This document shows positions 16,538 to 25,413 of a stretch of 40,326 nucleotides of DNA, one piece after another. The translations under genes and the position numbers were made by a program. Below the pieces are notes generated by a model. That model saw only the letters and a list, made by a program, of their open reading frames with translations. It was not told the origin of the DNA and did no database searches. Origin of the DNA: Spirochaetaceae bacterium bin103 (GTDB lineage: Bacteria > Spirochaetota > Spirochaetia > SZUA-6 > Bin103); contig MPNH01000050.1 of NCBI GenBank assembly GCA_002238925.1, positions 1 to 40,326 on the forward strand, read 5' to 3'. Position 1 is the first letter of the stretch. Each line of letters begins with the position of its first letter.

Positions 16538-18220
16538 ATGGCAACGATGACTGGTGCTCGATTCACCGCCGAAATGGCACACGGCTATGGGATTACGCAT
16601 GTGTTCTTCATGCCGTTCATTGGCCCGCGAACGCTGATGGAGATGGAGAAGCTCGGCATGCAGCGCATCCAGACGCACGGCGAGAAGGCCGCCGCCTACA
16701 TGGCGGACGCCTACGCCCGCGTGAAGCGCGCCCCGGGCCTGTGCATGGCGCAGTCGGTGGGCGCCGTGAACCTGGCCGCGGGGCTGCAGGACGCCTATCT
16801 GGCCTGCTCGCCGGTCATCGCGATGACCGGGCGCGAGCTGCCGATCAACCAGCAGCGCCACGCCTACCAGGAGGTGGACCACGTCAGGCCGTTCACGACG
16901 GTGGCCAAGTACAGTGCCTCGGTGCGTACTCCGGACCTGCTGGGCATCCGTCTGCGGCAGGCGTTCCGCGCCGCCACCACCGGCACGCCGGGGCCGGCGC
17001 ACCTGGACCTGGACGGGCTCGCCGGGCAGGCGGTGTTCGACCGCGAAGCCGACCTGGAGGTAATCGTCGAGGAGCCGTTCACGCGCATACCGGCGTTTCG
17101 CCCGGAAGCGGACAGCGACCAGATCGCGCAGGCCCTGAACCGGCTCGCCCGGGCCGAGCGCCCGGTAATCGTGGCCGGCGGCGGCGTCACCGCCTCCGAT
17201 GCCCGCGCCGAGCTGATCGCGTTTGCCGAGAAACTGTCAATTCCGGTGGCCACCGCGCTCAACGCCAAGGCGATGTTCCCGCCCGATCACCCGTTGGCGG
17301 TGGGCACGCCCGGCAACTACTCGCGCGAGTGCTCCAACCGCATCGTGTGCGAGGCGGACCTGGTGTTCTTCATCGGCAGCCACAGCGGCGGCCAGCTTAC
17401 CCACGGCTACCGGATTCCGCCGCAGGGCACGCCGGTCATGCAGCTCGACATCAACGCCGAGGAACTGGGCCGCAACTACGCGCTCGACGTCGGCCTGCAG
17501 GGCGACGTGCGCAATTCCCTGCGCCGCATGATCACGGCCGCCGAGGCCGGTGCCGACGCTCCCGACCGCTCGGCGTGGGTCGCGCGCGTGCAGGAACTGG
17601 TGGCGGCGTGGAAGGAGCAGGTGCGCGGCGAGTGGGAGTCCGAGATTGAACCGATGCGCCCGGAGCGGCTGTGCGGCGAGCTGTCCGACTACCTGCCCGA
17701 GGATGCGATCCTGGTGTCCGACACCGGCCACTCGGGCGTGTGGACCGGCACCATGCTCGACCTGCCGCATGCCGGCCAGAGCTTCATCCGCTGCGCCGGC
17801 TCACTCGGCTGGGGGCTGCCGGCGGCGATGGGCGCCAAGTGCGCGGTGCCCGACCGCCCGGTGCTGTGCTTCACCGGCGACGGCGGCATCTGGTATCACC
17901 TCGCGGAGTTGGAGACGGCATTCAAGTACGGCCTCAACACGGTGACCGTGGTGAACAACAACCACTCCCTGAACCAGGAGAAGGGCGGCAACGAGTCGGT
18001 CTACGGCGGTCAGACGCCCGGTTCCGACGACCTGTGGATTTTCCCGGACGCCGACTTTGCCGGCATTGCCCGTTCGATGGGCTGTTTCGGGGCCACCGTG
18101 AACCGCATCAGCGAGTTGCGCGGCGCCCTCGACGCGGCGTTCGCCTCCGGCCAGCCGGCCGTGGTAGACGTCAAGACGCACCTCGACGGCATCGCCCCCG
18201 GAGCTTGGCTGCCCGGTTAG
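16538..18220 (+). CDS. Thiamine pyrophosphate-dependent enzyme, acetolactate synthase-like, 560 aa
   Basis: Three-domain ThDP enzyme of the AHAS/POX superfamily. The catalytic Glu is in THGEKAAAYMADAYAR (Glu49), the central domain has RPVIVAGGGV (about 210), and the ThDP/Mg motif runs from GDGGIWYHLAELETA (447-461) to VVNNNHSLNQ (about 471-480). Length and order fit acetolactate synthase, benzoylformate decarboxylase, glyoxylate carboligase and related decarboxylases. The true substrate cannot be assigned, and no regulatory IlvN-type subunit or other branched-chain gene is nearby. The ATG at 16538 is the first good start (16547 is an alternative). There is no Shine-Dalgarno; TACGAT just before it (16532-16537) could be a -10 box. 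It is a single gene with a stop 21 bases before the convergent membrane-protein gene. Confidence 0.88.
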   Translation: MATMTGARFTAEMAHGYGITHVFFMPFIGPRTLMEMEKLGMQRIQTHGEKAAAYMADAYARVKRAPGLCMAQSVGAVNLAAGLQDAYLACSPVIAMTGRELPINQQRHAYQEVDHVRPFTTVAKYSASVRTPDLLGIRLRQAFRAATTGTPGPAHLDLDGLAGQAVFDREADLEVIVEEPFTRIPAFRPEADSDQIAQALNRLARAERPVIVAGGGVTASDARAELIAFAEKLSIPVATALNAKAMFPPDHPLAVGTPGNYSRECSNRIVCEADLVFFIGSHSGGQLTHGYRIPPQGTPVMQLDINAEELGRNYALDVGLQGDVRNSLRRMITAAEAGADAPDRSAWVARVQELVAAWKEQVRGEWESEIEPMRPERLCGELSDYLPEDAILVSDTGHSGVWTGTMLDLPHAGQSFIRCAGSLGWGLPAAMGAKCAVPDRPVLCFTGDGGIWYHLAELETAFKYGLNTVTVVNNNHSLNQEKGGNESVYGGQTPGSDDLWIFPDADFAGIARSMGCFGATVNRISELRGALDAAFASGQPAVVDVKTHLDGIAPGAWLPG

Positions 18221-18241
18221 GTTAAGCGGTCGGTTGCCCGG

Positions 18242-18787
18242 TCAGGCCGTCGGGCCGGGCGGGGGTTCGGGAGGCTGCGGCACTTCCTCTTCGTCCTGCG
18301 GCACCAGGTCCTCGAACGGAATGTCGCAGAACTTCGCCAGCTTCTGTGCGGAGCCGCGCGCCTCTCGCAGCGAGGCGCCCTTGATCATGTCCAGGCCGTG
18401 GTTGGTGCCGGTCTGGTCGACGATCGCCAGAATCGCCGCCTGCCGCGACACCGCCTTCATCATCTTGGGGCGGTCCTGGTAGGAGGGTCCTACCTCGCGC
18501 AGCACGATCTTGGCCAGATTATCGAGCGGTTGCCGCTTGCGGCTGTGCAGGAACAGCAGGCCGACGTTCTTCTCGAACAGGTTGTCATCCTTGTCGAACA
18601 CCCAGCGCTCCAGGTACAGCGCCCCGAGCGCGCTCAGCGCGATCAGAATGATCAGGATGACTCCCGGCTGCCCCTGGGAACTGAAGATCAGGAATCCCGC
18701 GATTACCGCGAATACGATGCGAAAGCCGGACGACGTGGAGTACACCAGGCGCCGCTCCGACACTGCCCTGAGAACGGGGTTGAACAA
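18242..18787 (-). CDS. Small membrane protein of unknown function, 181 aa, TTG start
   Basis: Residues 18-55 are strongly hydrophobic (IVFAVIAGFLIF, then VILIILIALSALGALYL) and form two close membrane helices. A soluble part follows (ERWVFDKDDNLFEKNVGLLF onwards) and the tail is very acidic and Pro-rich. I do not recognise the family. The start is chosen as TTG at 18787 because a perfect AAGGAG (18794-18799) lies 6 bases upstream and no ATG or GTG fits the coding sense. The same frame stays open far upstream, but that is the shadow of the dioxygenase gene. The gene follows the dioxygenase by 20 bases on the same strand, so they are probably co-transcribed. Confidence 0.7.
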   Translation of the reverse strand: MFNPVLRAVSERRLVYSTSSGFRIVFAVIAGFLIFSSQGQPGVILIILIALSALGALYLERWVFDKDDNLFEKNVGLLFLHSRKRQPLDNLAKIVLREVGPSYQDRPKMMKAVSRQAAILAIVDQTGTNHGLDMIKGASLREARGSAQKLAKFCDIPFEDLVPQDEEEVPQPPEPPPGPTA

Positions 18788-18807
18788 GGCGCGCTCCTTT
18801 GGTCCGT

Positions 18808-19956
18808 CTACCAGCTCACGGCCGGCAGCGGGGCGTCGTCGGTTTGCTCCAGGCGCAGCCAGCCGCGCGGATCGGGCGCGCGGCGCCGCCAGTGCTCGGT
18901 GATCGCCCGCGCCTGGTCCTCGCTCACGTCCCCGTCGCGCAGCGCGCCGTAGGAGTAGGGTACGCCGTGCTTGACGCGGTAGGTCAGCGCACGGTCCCAC
19001 ATTGTGCTCCACACAAACGGATTGTGCAACTCGCTTTCGGGCGCCGACCGGCTGCGCGCCACGAAGCCGGGCAGGAAGGGACGCCCGCCCGTCTGCCCCG
19101 CCTGTACGTAGCGGAAGTTGAAAGCAAACCGGTAGTCGGCGTCGCTGGTGTTGGGCGTCGAGCTGTGCAACACCTTGTTGTCCAGGAACAGCACGTCGCC
19201 CGGACGCATCGGCAGCGTCACCGCGCGCTCGGTCAGGACATCCGCGTGCTCCGGCTGCGGGTCGCGCACCTCGCCGGTGTGGCTGCCGGGCACCACCATC
19301 AGGCAGCCGTTCTCCGGCGTCGCCTCGGTGATCGGGATCCACGCATTCGCAATGCGGCTGTGGTGAGAGTCGGACAGTCCGGAGACGGCGTCCATGTGCC
19401 AGTCGGTCTTGCCCACCTGGAAATTGTAGAACCGCTCCACGGTGGGATTGTCCTGGCCGCTTGCCTTGGCCACCGATTCCACTTCCTGCAGGTGGCGCTG
19501 CGCCAGTTTCACGTTGACGTGGTAGATCGGGGAGGCCAGGACCTCGGGCCCGAGCAGCGCCTCGAGCACGTCGAGCACGCGGGCGTGGCGGATGCACGCG
19601 AATACCTCGGGAATCTGCGACGTCGGCAGGTCGCGGCGGTACTGGAAGTGGTCCACGAAGATGTTCAGCACCGGATCGAGATGGTGCAGCGCCAGGCCGC
19701 CGCTGGCGCCGAGCATGGTGGCGAAGCGCAGCGGAAACGGCTGCCCGCCATAGTCGCCGAGCGCATCGGGAAGGGTCTCGGAGAGGAACACGTAACCCAT
19801 CGCGTCGACCAGGCTGGTATAGGAATCCTTGAGCGGCTCGATGGCGCGTTCGGGATCGAGCAGGCCGCGGACCAGGAGATAACCGTTCGCCGCGTAGCTG
19901 GCGGCCCAGGATTCCGGCGCCGCGTCGGGTTCGAAGACGGTTGCTGCGTTGGCCAT
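18808..19956 (-). CDS. Phytanoyl-CoA dioxygenase (PhyH) family protein, 382 aa
   Basis: A 2-oxoglutarate/Fe(II)-dependent oxygenase with a double-stranded beta-helix core. Iron ligands are His187 and Asp189 in TDWHMDAV and His264 in VLHSSTPN; Arg282 in FAFNFRY is the likely 2-oxoglutarate anchor. PhyH relatives hydroxylate many small molecules, so the substrate is open. The ATG at 19956 has GAGGAG (19966-19971) about 10 bases upstream. The small membrane-protein gene follows in the same unit. A divergent AlkZ-like gene starts about 240 bases away; the gap between them holds no clear extra gene. Confidence 0.9.
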   Translation of the reverse strand: MANAATVFEPDAAPESWAASYAANGYLLVRGLLDPERAIEPLKDSYTSLVDAMGYVFLSETLPDALGDYGGQPFPLRFATMLGASGGLALHHLDPVLNIFVDHFQYRRDLPTSQIPEVFACIRHARVLDVLEALLGPEVLASPIYHVNVKLAQRHLQEVESVAKASGQDNPTVERFYNFQVGKTDWHMDAVSGLSDSHHSRIANAWIPITEATPENGCLMVVPGSHTGEVRDPQPEHADVLTERAVTLPMRPGDVLFLDNKVLHSSTPNTSDADYRFAFNFRYVQAGQTGGRPFLPGFVARSRSAPESELHNPFVWSTMWDRALTYRVKHGVPYSYGALRDGDVSEDQARAITEHWRRRAPDPRGWLRLEQTDDAPLPAVSW

Positions 19957-20192
19957 CTGGCGGACTCTCCTCAGTGCACTATCGCGGGGCGCCCGAGTGG
20001 ACGCTGCGGACACCCCACGACTACCCTACCGTTCAATGCACGGCATTGCAATTCGGAACGGGCGGACGGGACGGACCGGGCGGACGGCGCCGAGCGTCGG
20101 CGGCAACGGCACGCCGGAGCGCCGCAGCAGGCGTGGCGCTCCCGGTGCGGCGCCCGGTTCCACCGCGGGCTGCTGACATCCGCCGTATCACG

Positions 20193-21356
20193 GTGGCCGA
20201 GCGGCGCGCCCGGCTGGCGGCGCGCCACCACCTGGCGGTGCCCGCCGGCACCGTGGAGCAGGCCAGCGCCGCCCTGGTGGGGCTGCACTCCAGCGACCCC
20301 GCGTCAGTCTACCTGGCGGCCCGCGCCCGGGTGTGCGGGTTCCGGGTGGCGCACCTGGAGGCCGCGCTGTATGAAGCGCGCGGCCTGGTGCGGGTGCTGG
20401 GCATGCGGCGCACCATGTTCGTGCTGCCGTGCGACCTGGCGGCGGTGGTCGACGCCGCCTGCACGCGCGCCCTGGCCCCGGCCGAACGGCGCCGCCTGCT
20501 GCGGCTGCTGGGCGATCAGGGCATCACCGCCGATCCCGAGGCATGGCTGCGCGAGGTGCAGGAGCGCACCCTCGCGGCCCTGGCGGCGCGCGGCGCGGCC
20601 ACCGCCAAAGAGCTGAGCGCCGAGGTGCCGGAGCTGACCGCAAAGCTGAGCTTCGGCGCCGGCCGCTCGTGGGCCGGCACGGTGGGCGTCTCCACCCGCG
20701 TGCTGTTCCTGCTGGCCAGCGAGGGGCGCATCGTGCGCGCGCGCCCGCGCGGAACCTGGATCTCCAGCCAGTACCGCTGGGCGTCGACCGCGCACTGGCT
20801 GGGCGCCGCATTCCCCGGCCTTGAACCGGCCGCCGCGCGCGGCCAACTCCTGCACCGCTGGCTGACCGCATTCGGCCCGGTGACCATGACCGACGTCACC
20901 TGGTGGAGCGGCTGGAGCGTGCGCCGGGCCCGCGACGCGCTGGCCGCCTGCGGGGCGGAGCCGGTGGAGTTGGACGGCGGCCCCGGGTTCGTCGCCTGCG
21001 GCGATCACGAGCCGGTGCCGTCGGCCGCAAGCTGGGTAGCGCTGCTGCCGTCGCTCGACTCGACCGTGATGGGCTGGAAGGAACGCGCCTGGTACCTGGG
21101 CGACCACGGCGGGCAGTTGTTCGACCGCAACGGCAACGCCGGGCCGACGGTGTGGTTGGACGGCCGGGTGGTGGGCGGCTGGGGGCAGCGGCGCGACGGG
21201 AGCGTGGCGGTGGAACTGCTGGAACCGTTGGCGGCGCCGGCCCGCGACCGGATCGCCGCCGAGGCCGCCCGCCTGCAGGAGTGGCTGGTCGGCACGGTGG
21301 TCAGGCCGCGCTTCCGTACCCCGCTGGAGCGGCGCCTGGCATCCGGGCACGGCTGA
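20193..21356 (+). CDS. Winged-helix DNA-binding protein of the AlkZ/YcaQ-related (HTH_42) family, about 387 aa
   Basis: The opening ERRARLAARHHL, the LVGLHSSDPASVYLAARAR block (about residue 28), LGMRRTMFVLP (about 69) and the C-terminal SLDSTVMGWKERAWYL and PTVWLDGRVVGGW are typical of HTH_42 proteins, whose best-known members are DNA glycosylases that unhook interstrand crosslinks. In AlkZ the matching site is a Gln-x-Gln motif; here it is His-Ser-Ser-Asp, so the same chemistry should not be assumed. The start is uncertain. GTG at 20193 fits the domain edge, but there is no Shine-Dalgarno and the frame is open upstream to 19941. Single gene, divergent from the dioxygenase. Confidence 0.75.
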   Translation: MAERRARLAARHHLAVPAGTVEQASAALVGLHSSDPASVYLAARARVCGFRVAHLEAALYEARGLVRVLGMRRTMFVLPCDLAAVVDAACTRALAPAERRRLLRLLGDQGITADPEAWLREVQERTLAALAARGAATAKELSAEVPELTAKLSFGAGRSWAGTVGVSTRVLFLLASEGRIVRARPRGTWISSQYRWASTAHWLGAAFPGLEPAAARGQLLHRWLTAFGPVTMTDVTWWSGWSVRRARDALAACGAEPVELDGGPGFVACGDHEPVPSAASWVALLPSLDSTVMGWKERAWYLGDHGGQLFDRNGNAGPTVWLDGRVVGGWGQRRDGSVAVELLEPLAAPARDRIAAEAARLQEWLVGTVVRPRFRTPLERRLASGHG

Positions 21357-21398
21357 CCGCCCACGCGGCGGCGGCCCGTCCGGCGCACCAGTGGGCCC

Positions 21399-21434
21399 AA
21401 AAAAACGGCGCGCCGGTTGCCCCGGTCACGCCGT
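21399..21434 (-). terminator. Rho-independent terminator of the yceI-like gene
   Basis: On the minus strand ACGGCG (pairing 21405-21410 with 21429-21434) encloses a CCGG/CCGG inner stem and a 5-base loop, followed by seven T (21399-21405). It lies 27 bases past the stop of the yceI-like gene. Confidence 0.8.
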
Positions 21435-21460
21435 CTCGGGTAGATCGCCGAATCGGCGAG

Positions 21461-22048
21461 CTACATGCTCTCCATGATGAACTCGCCGTTCACCTCGATG
21501 TTGACCTCTTCGGCCACCACCAGGCCGCCGTTGTCGAGCGACCGGCTCCAGGACACGCCGAAATCATGCCGGTTGATGGTGAGGGTACCGGCGAAGCCGA
21601 CAATCGTGTTGCCCATGGCCATCACCGGGCCGACGAGTTCGAGTGGAATCTCGACGCTCTGGGTGACTCCGCGGATGGTCAGGTCACCGTGCAGCACGTG
21701 CTTGCCGTCCATGGTGCTCAGGTTCGAACTCACGAAGGTAATGGTGGGATGGTTGGCAACGTCCAGGAAGTCCGCACTGCGCAGATGGTTGTCACGCTGA
21801 TCGTTGTTGGTATCGATGCTTGCCGCCTGGATGGTTGCCATCACCTTGAATGACGACAGATCGGCAGGATCGAGTTCCAGGCTGGCGTCGAAGTCGTTGA
21901 ACGAACCCGTGGTCTTGGCCACCACCATGTGCTTGACGCTGAAGCCGATGTTGGTGTGCGGGTGGTCCACCTTGAACTTGGCGGCGAACAGCGGCTGGGC
22001 CGCCAGCACGGCGGCCAATCCGAGAAGGACAAGGAATTTGCGAGGCAT
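21461..22048 (-). CDS. YceI family periplasmic lipid-binding protein, 195 aa
   Basis: A signal peptide (MPRKFLVLLGLAAVLAAQPL, cleavage after FAA) precedes a complete YceI domain of about 170 residues: FKVDHPHTNIGFSVKHMVV, SFNDFDASLELD, ADFLDVANHPTITF and HGDLTIRGVT are the usual blocks of this lipocalin-like barrel, which binds isoprenoid-type lipids. The mature protein should be periplasmic. AGGGAG (22057-22062) sits 8 bases before the ATG. It is a single gene with its own terminator; the Ldh-type gene upstream on the same strand ends 102 bases before it, so read-through is possible. Confidence 0.93.
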   Translation of the reverse strand: MPRKFLVLLGLAAVLAAQPLFAAKFKVDHPHTNIGFSVKHMVVAKTTGSFNDFDASLELDPADLSSFKVMATIQAASIDTNNDQRDNHLRSADFLDVANHPTITFVSSNLSTMDGKHVLHGDLTIRGVTQSVEIPLELVGPVMAMGNTIVGFAGTLTINRHDFGVSWSRSLDNGGLVVAEEVNIEVNGEFIMESM

Positions 22049-22149
22049 GGTTTATGCTCCCTTGATATTGAGATTATGGGCACAAACTACCGCTGCGCCC
22101 CGTATCGACCACATTGACGTGCCCGCGTGTGCAGACCTTACGTCGATTT

Positions 22150-23208
22150 TCAGAGAGCCTGACTGCTGAGCGACGGCAGCTCAAGACGGGCGGCGAGCTT
22201 GTCGAGCCCGGAAACGGAGCCGTCGTCCAACGGCAGCCCGTCGCGCCGCCGCGCGGCGGCGGTGCGCTGCTCCGGCTCGCCGGGCAGCAGGATCTCTTCC
22301 ACGCCCGGCTGCCGGTTCGACGACCTGAGCATCGCGAAGTACTCGGCCTGTAGTTCCTCCATCGCCTCGCGTCCGCCGAGCGCGTCCGGATCGGCGGCCC
22401 ACAGGGTGAAGTTGTTGGAGAAGCCGCTGCCGCGTTTGCCGCCTGCGGTCCCGCCGGCCAGCAGCGCGCCGAGCAGGTCGACAACTACCGACAGGCCGTA
22501 CCCCTTGTGGCCCATCAGGCCGCCGAGCGGCAGCATCGAGCCGCCGTTGTACAAGTCGTCGGGCGTGGTCGACGGGTTGCCGTCGCGGTCCAGGATCTGC
22601 CCCGGCGCCAGTTCCTTGCCGGCGTAGCGCGCCACCCGCACCTTGCCCTCGGCGGTGACGCTGGTGGTGACGTCGACCAGGATCGGCTCGCCGGCGGTCG
22701 GCACTGCCACCGCGATCGGGTTGGTGGACAACAGCGGCGTGGTGCCGCCCCACGGCGCCACGATGCCGGCGCCGCGCCCGCTGCAGAACACCTGCCCGAC
22801 CAGCCCCGCCTCCGCCGTCTTCAGCGCATACACGCCGGCGCGGCCAACGTGGTTGGCGCCGCGTACACCGACCACGGCGGTGCCGTGCGCGGACGCCTTG
22901 GCGATGGCCAGCTCGGTAGCGGCGAGGCCGGCCACCTGGCCGAACACGCCGGTGGCGTCGAGTACCGCGGTAGTGGTGCCCTCGCTCACGGTGCGCGGCG
23001 ATGCCTGCGGATCGATGCCGCCCTGGTCGATGGCGTCGGTGTACTGCATCAGGCGGTGCGCGCCGTGCGAGTCGTGGCCGGCCAGGTTGGCGTCGATCAG
23101 GTGGTCTGCCACCGCCCGGGCGTGGCCGTCGGGTGCTCCGGCGGCGGTCAGTACGGCGATGGAAAACGCGTGCAGCGTTTCGTAGCTATAGCGAGTCTCT
23201 TGTGCCAT
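22150..23208 (-). CDS. Ldh family (malate/L-lactate type) NAD(P)-dependent dehydrogenase, 352 aa
   Basis: Member of the malate/L-lactate dehydrogenase family 2, which includes sulfolactate, ureidoglycolate and 2,3-diketogulonate reductases. Visible blocks are NLAGHDSHGAHRLMQY (about residues 41-56, with the catalytic His in SHG), VGVRGANHVGRAGVYA (about 115), PLLSTNPIAVAVP (about 158), VTAEGKVRVAR and GLMGHKGYGLSVVVDLL (about 230). Fold and length are complete. The exact 2-hydroxy-acid substrate cannot be told. ATG at 23208 is preferred to TTG at 23217, because AGGAA (about 23218-23222) is then 9 bases away. Confidence 0.9.
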   Translation of the reverse strand: MAQETRYSYETLHAFSIAVLTAAGAPDGHARAVADHLIDANLAGHDSHGAHRLMQYTDAIDQGGIDPQASPRTVSEGTTTAVLDATGVFGQVAGLAATELAIAKASAHGTAVVGVRGANHVGRAGVYALKTAEAGLVGQVFCSGRGAGIVAPWGGTTPLLSTNPIAVAVPTAGEPILVDVTTSVTAEGKVRVARYAGKELAPGQILDRDGNPSTTPDDLYNGGSMLPLGGLMGHKGYGLSVVVDLLGALLAGGTAGGKRGSGFSNNFTLWAADPDALGGREAMEELQAEYFAMLRSSNRQPGVEEILLPGEPEQRTAAARRRDGLPLDDGSVSGLDKLAARLELPSLSSQAL

Positions 23209-23293
23209 GTCATGCAATTCCTGCGCCGGAGATTAGCACAGATCCGTCGTTGCGCGGGCAGCCGATCTCGCCCGATCTCGACCGGGAGGCTGC

Positions 23294-23322
23294 TTGATCT
23301 GTCGTGACCCGCGGCCGATACT
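23294..23322 (+). promoter_or_regulatory. Sigma70-like promoter of the flavin monooxygenase gene, leaderless type
   Basis: TTGATC (23294-23299), a 17-base spacer and GATACT (23317-23322) are followed by exactly 6 bases and the ATG at 23329. The predicted +1 is the A of the start codon, and no Shine-Dalgarno is present. Confidence 0.6.
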
Positions 23323-23328
23323 CGCGCC

Positions 23329-25224
23329 ATGAGCGCTGACCGCGGGGCCATCGCCGCCGCGCTCGAACATGCCAACGTCCCCGCCCTTCTGGTCACGCTG
23401 ATCCACCTGACCGGGGATCTTGGTCTGCTCGACGGACCGATCCGTCCGCGCCAGGTGTGGGGCGATTCGCAGATGGGCCTGACGGAACAGCAGCGGGCCG
23501 AAGTGCGGGCGCGCGCGGTGCCGGTGATCGCGGCGCTTGAGGATGGCGCCGAACAGCCGCGGTTCCGGCCCTCCCCGGAGCAGGTCCGGGACATGGCGAG
23601 CTTCCTGGTCGGGCAGGCGGTGGGCGACGACTACCTGGAGTTCCTGCTGCGCGAGGTGGGCCTCAAGCCGCATCCAACCGGCGCCGACGGATTCGAGGGC
23701 TTCGCGGCGAACCAGCGCGCTGCCTTCCACGTGGTGATTGTCGGCGCCGGCATGTCCGGGATCGTGGCCGCCCATCGGCTCGGCCAGGCGGGCATCTCCT
23801 ACACGGTGGTCGAGAAGAACGCCGACGTGGGCGGCACCTGGCTGGAGAACACCTATCCCGGCTGCCGCGTGGACACGCCCAACCACTCCTACTCCTACTC
23901 GTTCGCGCCGCGCGACTGGCCGCAGTATTTCTCGGCGCAGCCGGTGCTGCTCGACTACTTCCAGGATTGCGCCACCAGGTTCGGCATACGCGACCGCATC
24001 CGTTTCTCGACCGAGGTGGAGCGGCTGGTGTTCGACGAGGAGCAGCAGGTGTGGACCGTCCACACCCGCGCCGTGGACGGCGGTACGACCGGCACGCTGC
24101 GCGCGAACGCCGTGATCAGCGCGGTCGGCCAGCTCAACCGGCCCCGGTTGCCGGACATACCGGGACGCGATGCGTTTCGCGGGCCGTCGTTTCATACCGC
24201 GCGCTGGGACCACCGTGTGGCACTGGCCGGCAAGCGCATCGCGGTGATCGGCACCGGCGCATCGGCGTTCCAGGCAGTGCCGCGCATCGCCCCCGGCGCC
24301 GCCGAGGTGTTCCTGTTCCAGCGCTCCCCGCCCTGGGTCAACCCGCGCCCCGAATACCACCGCGACGTGCCGGCGGGCAAGCACTGGCTGCTGAACAACG
24401 TGCCCCATTACGCGCGCTGGTACCGCTTGCTGCAGTTCTGGCTGTCGGCCGAGGGCGCACTCGACTACATCTACGCCGACGACGGCTGGGACGAACCGGG
24501 CAGCGTCGGCAAGGCCAACCGCAAGCTGCGGCGCATGTTGGAGCGGCATGCCCGCAAGCACCTCGGCGAGCATCCGGAGCTGCTGGCCAAGTGCATCCCC
24601 GACTACGCGCCCGGCGGCAAGCGGATGCTGTACGACGACGGCACCTGGTTCGATACCCTGAAGCGGCCCAACGTGCACCTGACTACCGATCCGATCGCCC
24701 GCATGAGCGAGCGCGGGCCGGTAACCGCCGCCGGCGAGTGCTTCGACGTGGACGTGGTGATCTACGCCACCGGGTTTCGCACCACCGACATGCTGTTCCC
24801 GATGCAGGTGATCGGGCGCGGCGGCACCGACCTGCGCGAATCCTGGCAGGGCAGCCCGCGCGCCTACCGCGGCGTTACCATCCCCGGTTTCCCCAACCTG
24901 TTCTGCCTGTACGGCCCCAACACCAACGTGGTGGTGAACACCAGCATCGTCATCCTGTCGGAGTGCGGGGTGGACTACATCCTGCACTGCCTGCGGCTGC
25001 TGTTGGACACCGGCAGCCGCAGCCTGGAGTGCCGGCAGCAGGTGCACGACGCCTACAACGAGTGGATCGACGCCGGCAACGCGCGCACCGCGTGGGGAGC
25101 GCCGGGGGTGCGGAGCTGGTACAAGAACGACGGCGGGCGGGTAACGCAGAACTGGCCGTACCGGCTGCTCGACTACTGGCAGCAGACCCGCTCCGCCGAC
25201 GCCGCCGACTACCGGTTCAGGTAA
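23329..25224 (+). CDS. Flavin-containing Baeyer-Villiger-type monooxygenase, 631 aa
   Basis: An FAD- and NADPH-dependent class B monooxygenase. The FAD Rossmann motif is VIVGAGMSGIVAAH (about residues 138-151), the Baeyer-Villiger fingerprint FxGxxxHxxxW[P/D] is FRGPSFHTARWD (283-294), the NADPH Rossmann motif is IAVIGTGASAFQ (about 304), and VVIYATGFRTTDMLFP lies near 477. An N-terminal helical extension of about 130 residues matches the long 4-hydroxyacetophenone monooxygenase-like group. Such enzymes insert oxygen next to ketones, turning them into esters; the substrate is unknown. The gene is single, divergent from the Ldh-type gene and convergent with the FG-GAP protein gene. The 189 bases after it (25225-25413) are GC-rich with nothing identifiable. 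Confidence 0.9.
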   Translation: MSADRGAIAAALEHANVPALLVTLIHLTGDLGLLDGPIRPRQVWGDSQMGLTEQQRAEVRARAVPVIAALEDGAEQPRFRPSPEQVRDMASFLVGQAVGDDYLEFLLREVGLKPHPTGADGFEGFAANQRAAFHVVIVGAGMSGIVAAHRLGQAGISYTVVEKNADVGGTWLENTYPGCRVDTPNHSYSYSFAPRDWPQYFSAQPVLLDYFQDCATRFGIRDRIRFSTEVERLVFDEEQQVWTVHTRAVDGGTTGTLRANAVISAVGQLNRPRLPDIPGRDAFRGPSFHTARWDHRVALAGKRIAVIGTGASAFQAVPRIAPGAAEVFLFQRSPPWVNPRPEYHRDVPAGKHWLLNNVPHYARWYRLLQFWLSAEGALDYIYADDGWDEPGSVGKANRKLRRMLERHARKHLGEHPELLAKCIPDYAPGGKRMLYDDGTWFDTLKRPNVHLTTDPIARMSERGPVTAAGECFDVDVVIYATGFRTTDMLFPMQVIGRGGTDLRESWQGSPRAYRGVTIPGFPNLFCLYGPNTNVVVNTSIVILSECGVDYILHCLRLLLDTGSRSLECRQQVHDAYNEWIDAGNARTAWGAPGVRSWYKNDGGRVTQNWPYRLLDYWQQTRSADAADYRFR

Positions 25225-25413
25225 GGCGGCGGCGCCGGTCCGCGAGCGCGTCGGATTACCGCATACCGGCTGCTACAGGTTCCGCGACCCGACCACGCAC
25301 GCGCCGGCGCCGGTGCCGGGTGCGTCCGCTGACGGTGGCTGCCGCCGGCGACTACCGGGTCTGCCAGGCGGCTGCACTTGCCAGGCGGCGGACTGGTGCC
25401 GGTGGCGCCGGCG

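Noticed and set aside
11393..18220. CoA-transferase and TPP enzyme as an oxalate degradation (Frc/Oxc) pair
   Set aside because: They are on opposite strands, separated by an HNH gene, and the TPP enzyme shows no oxalyl-CoA decarboxylase-specific feature I can point to.
18242..19597. Single 451-residue protein covering the membrane protein and part of the dioxygenase region
   Set aside because: The upstream part is the Arg/Ala-rich shadow of the dioxygenase gene; the real start is the TTG with AAGGAG at 18787.
25225..25413. Repeated GACTACCGG-like words after the monooxygenase gene
   Set aside because: Copies are short, irregular and partly from the coding end; not a convincing repeat array.
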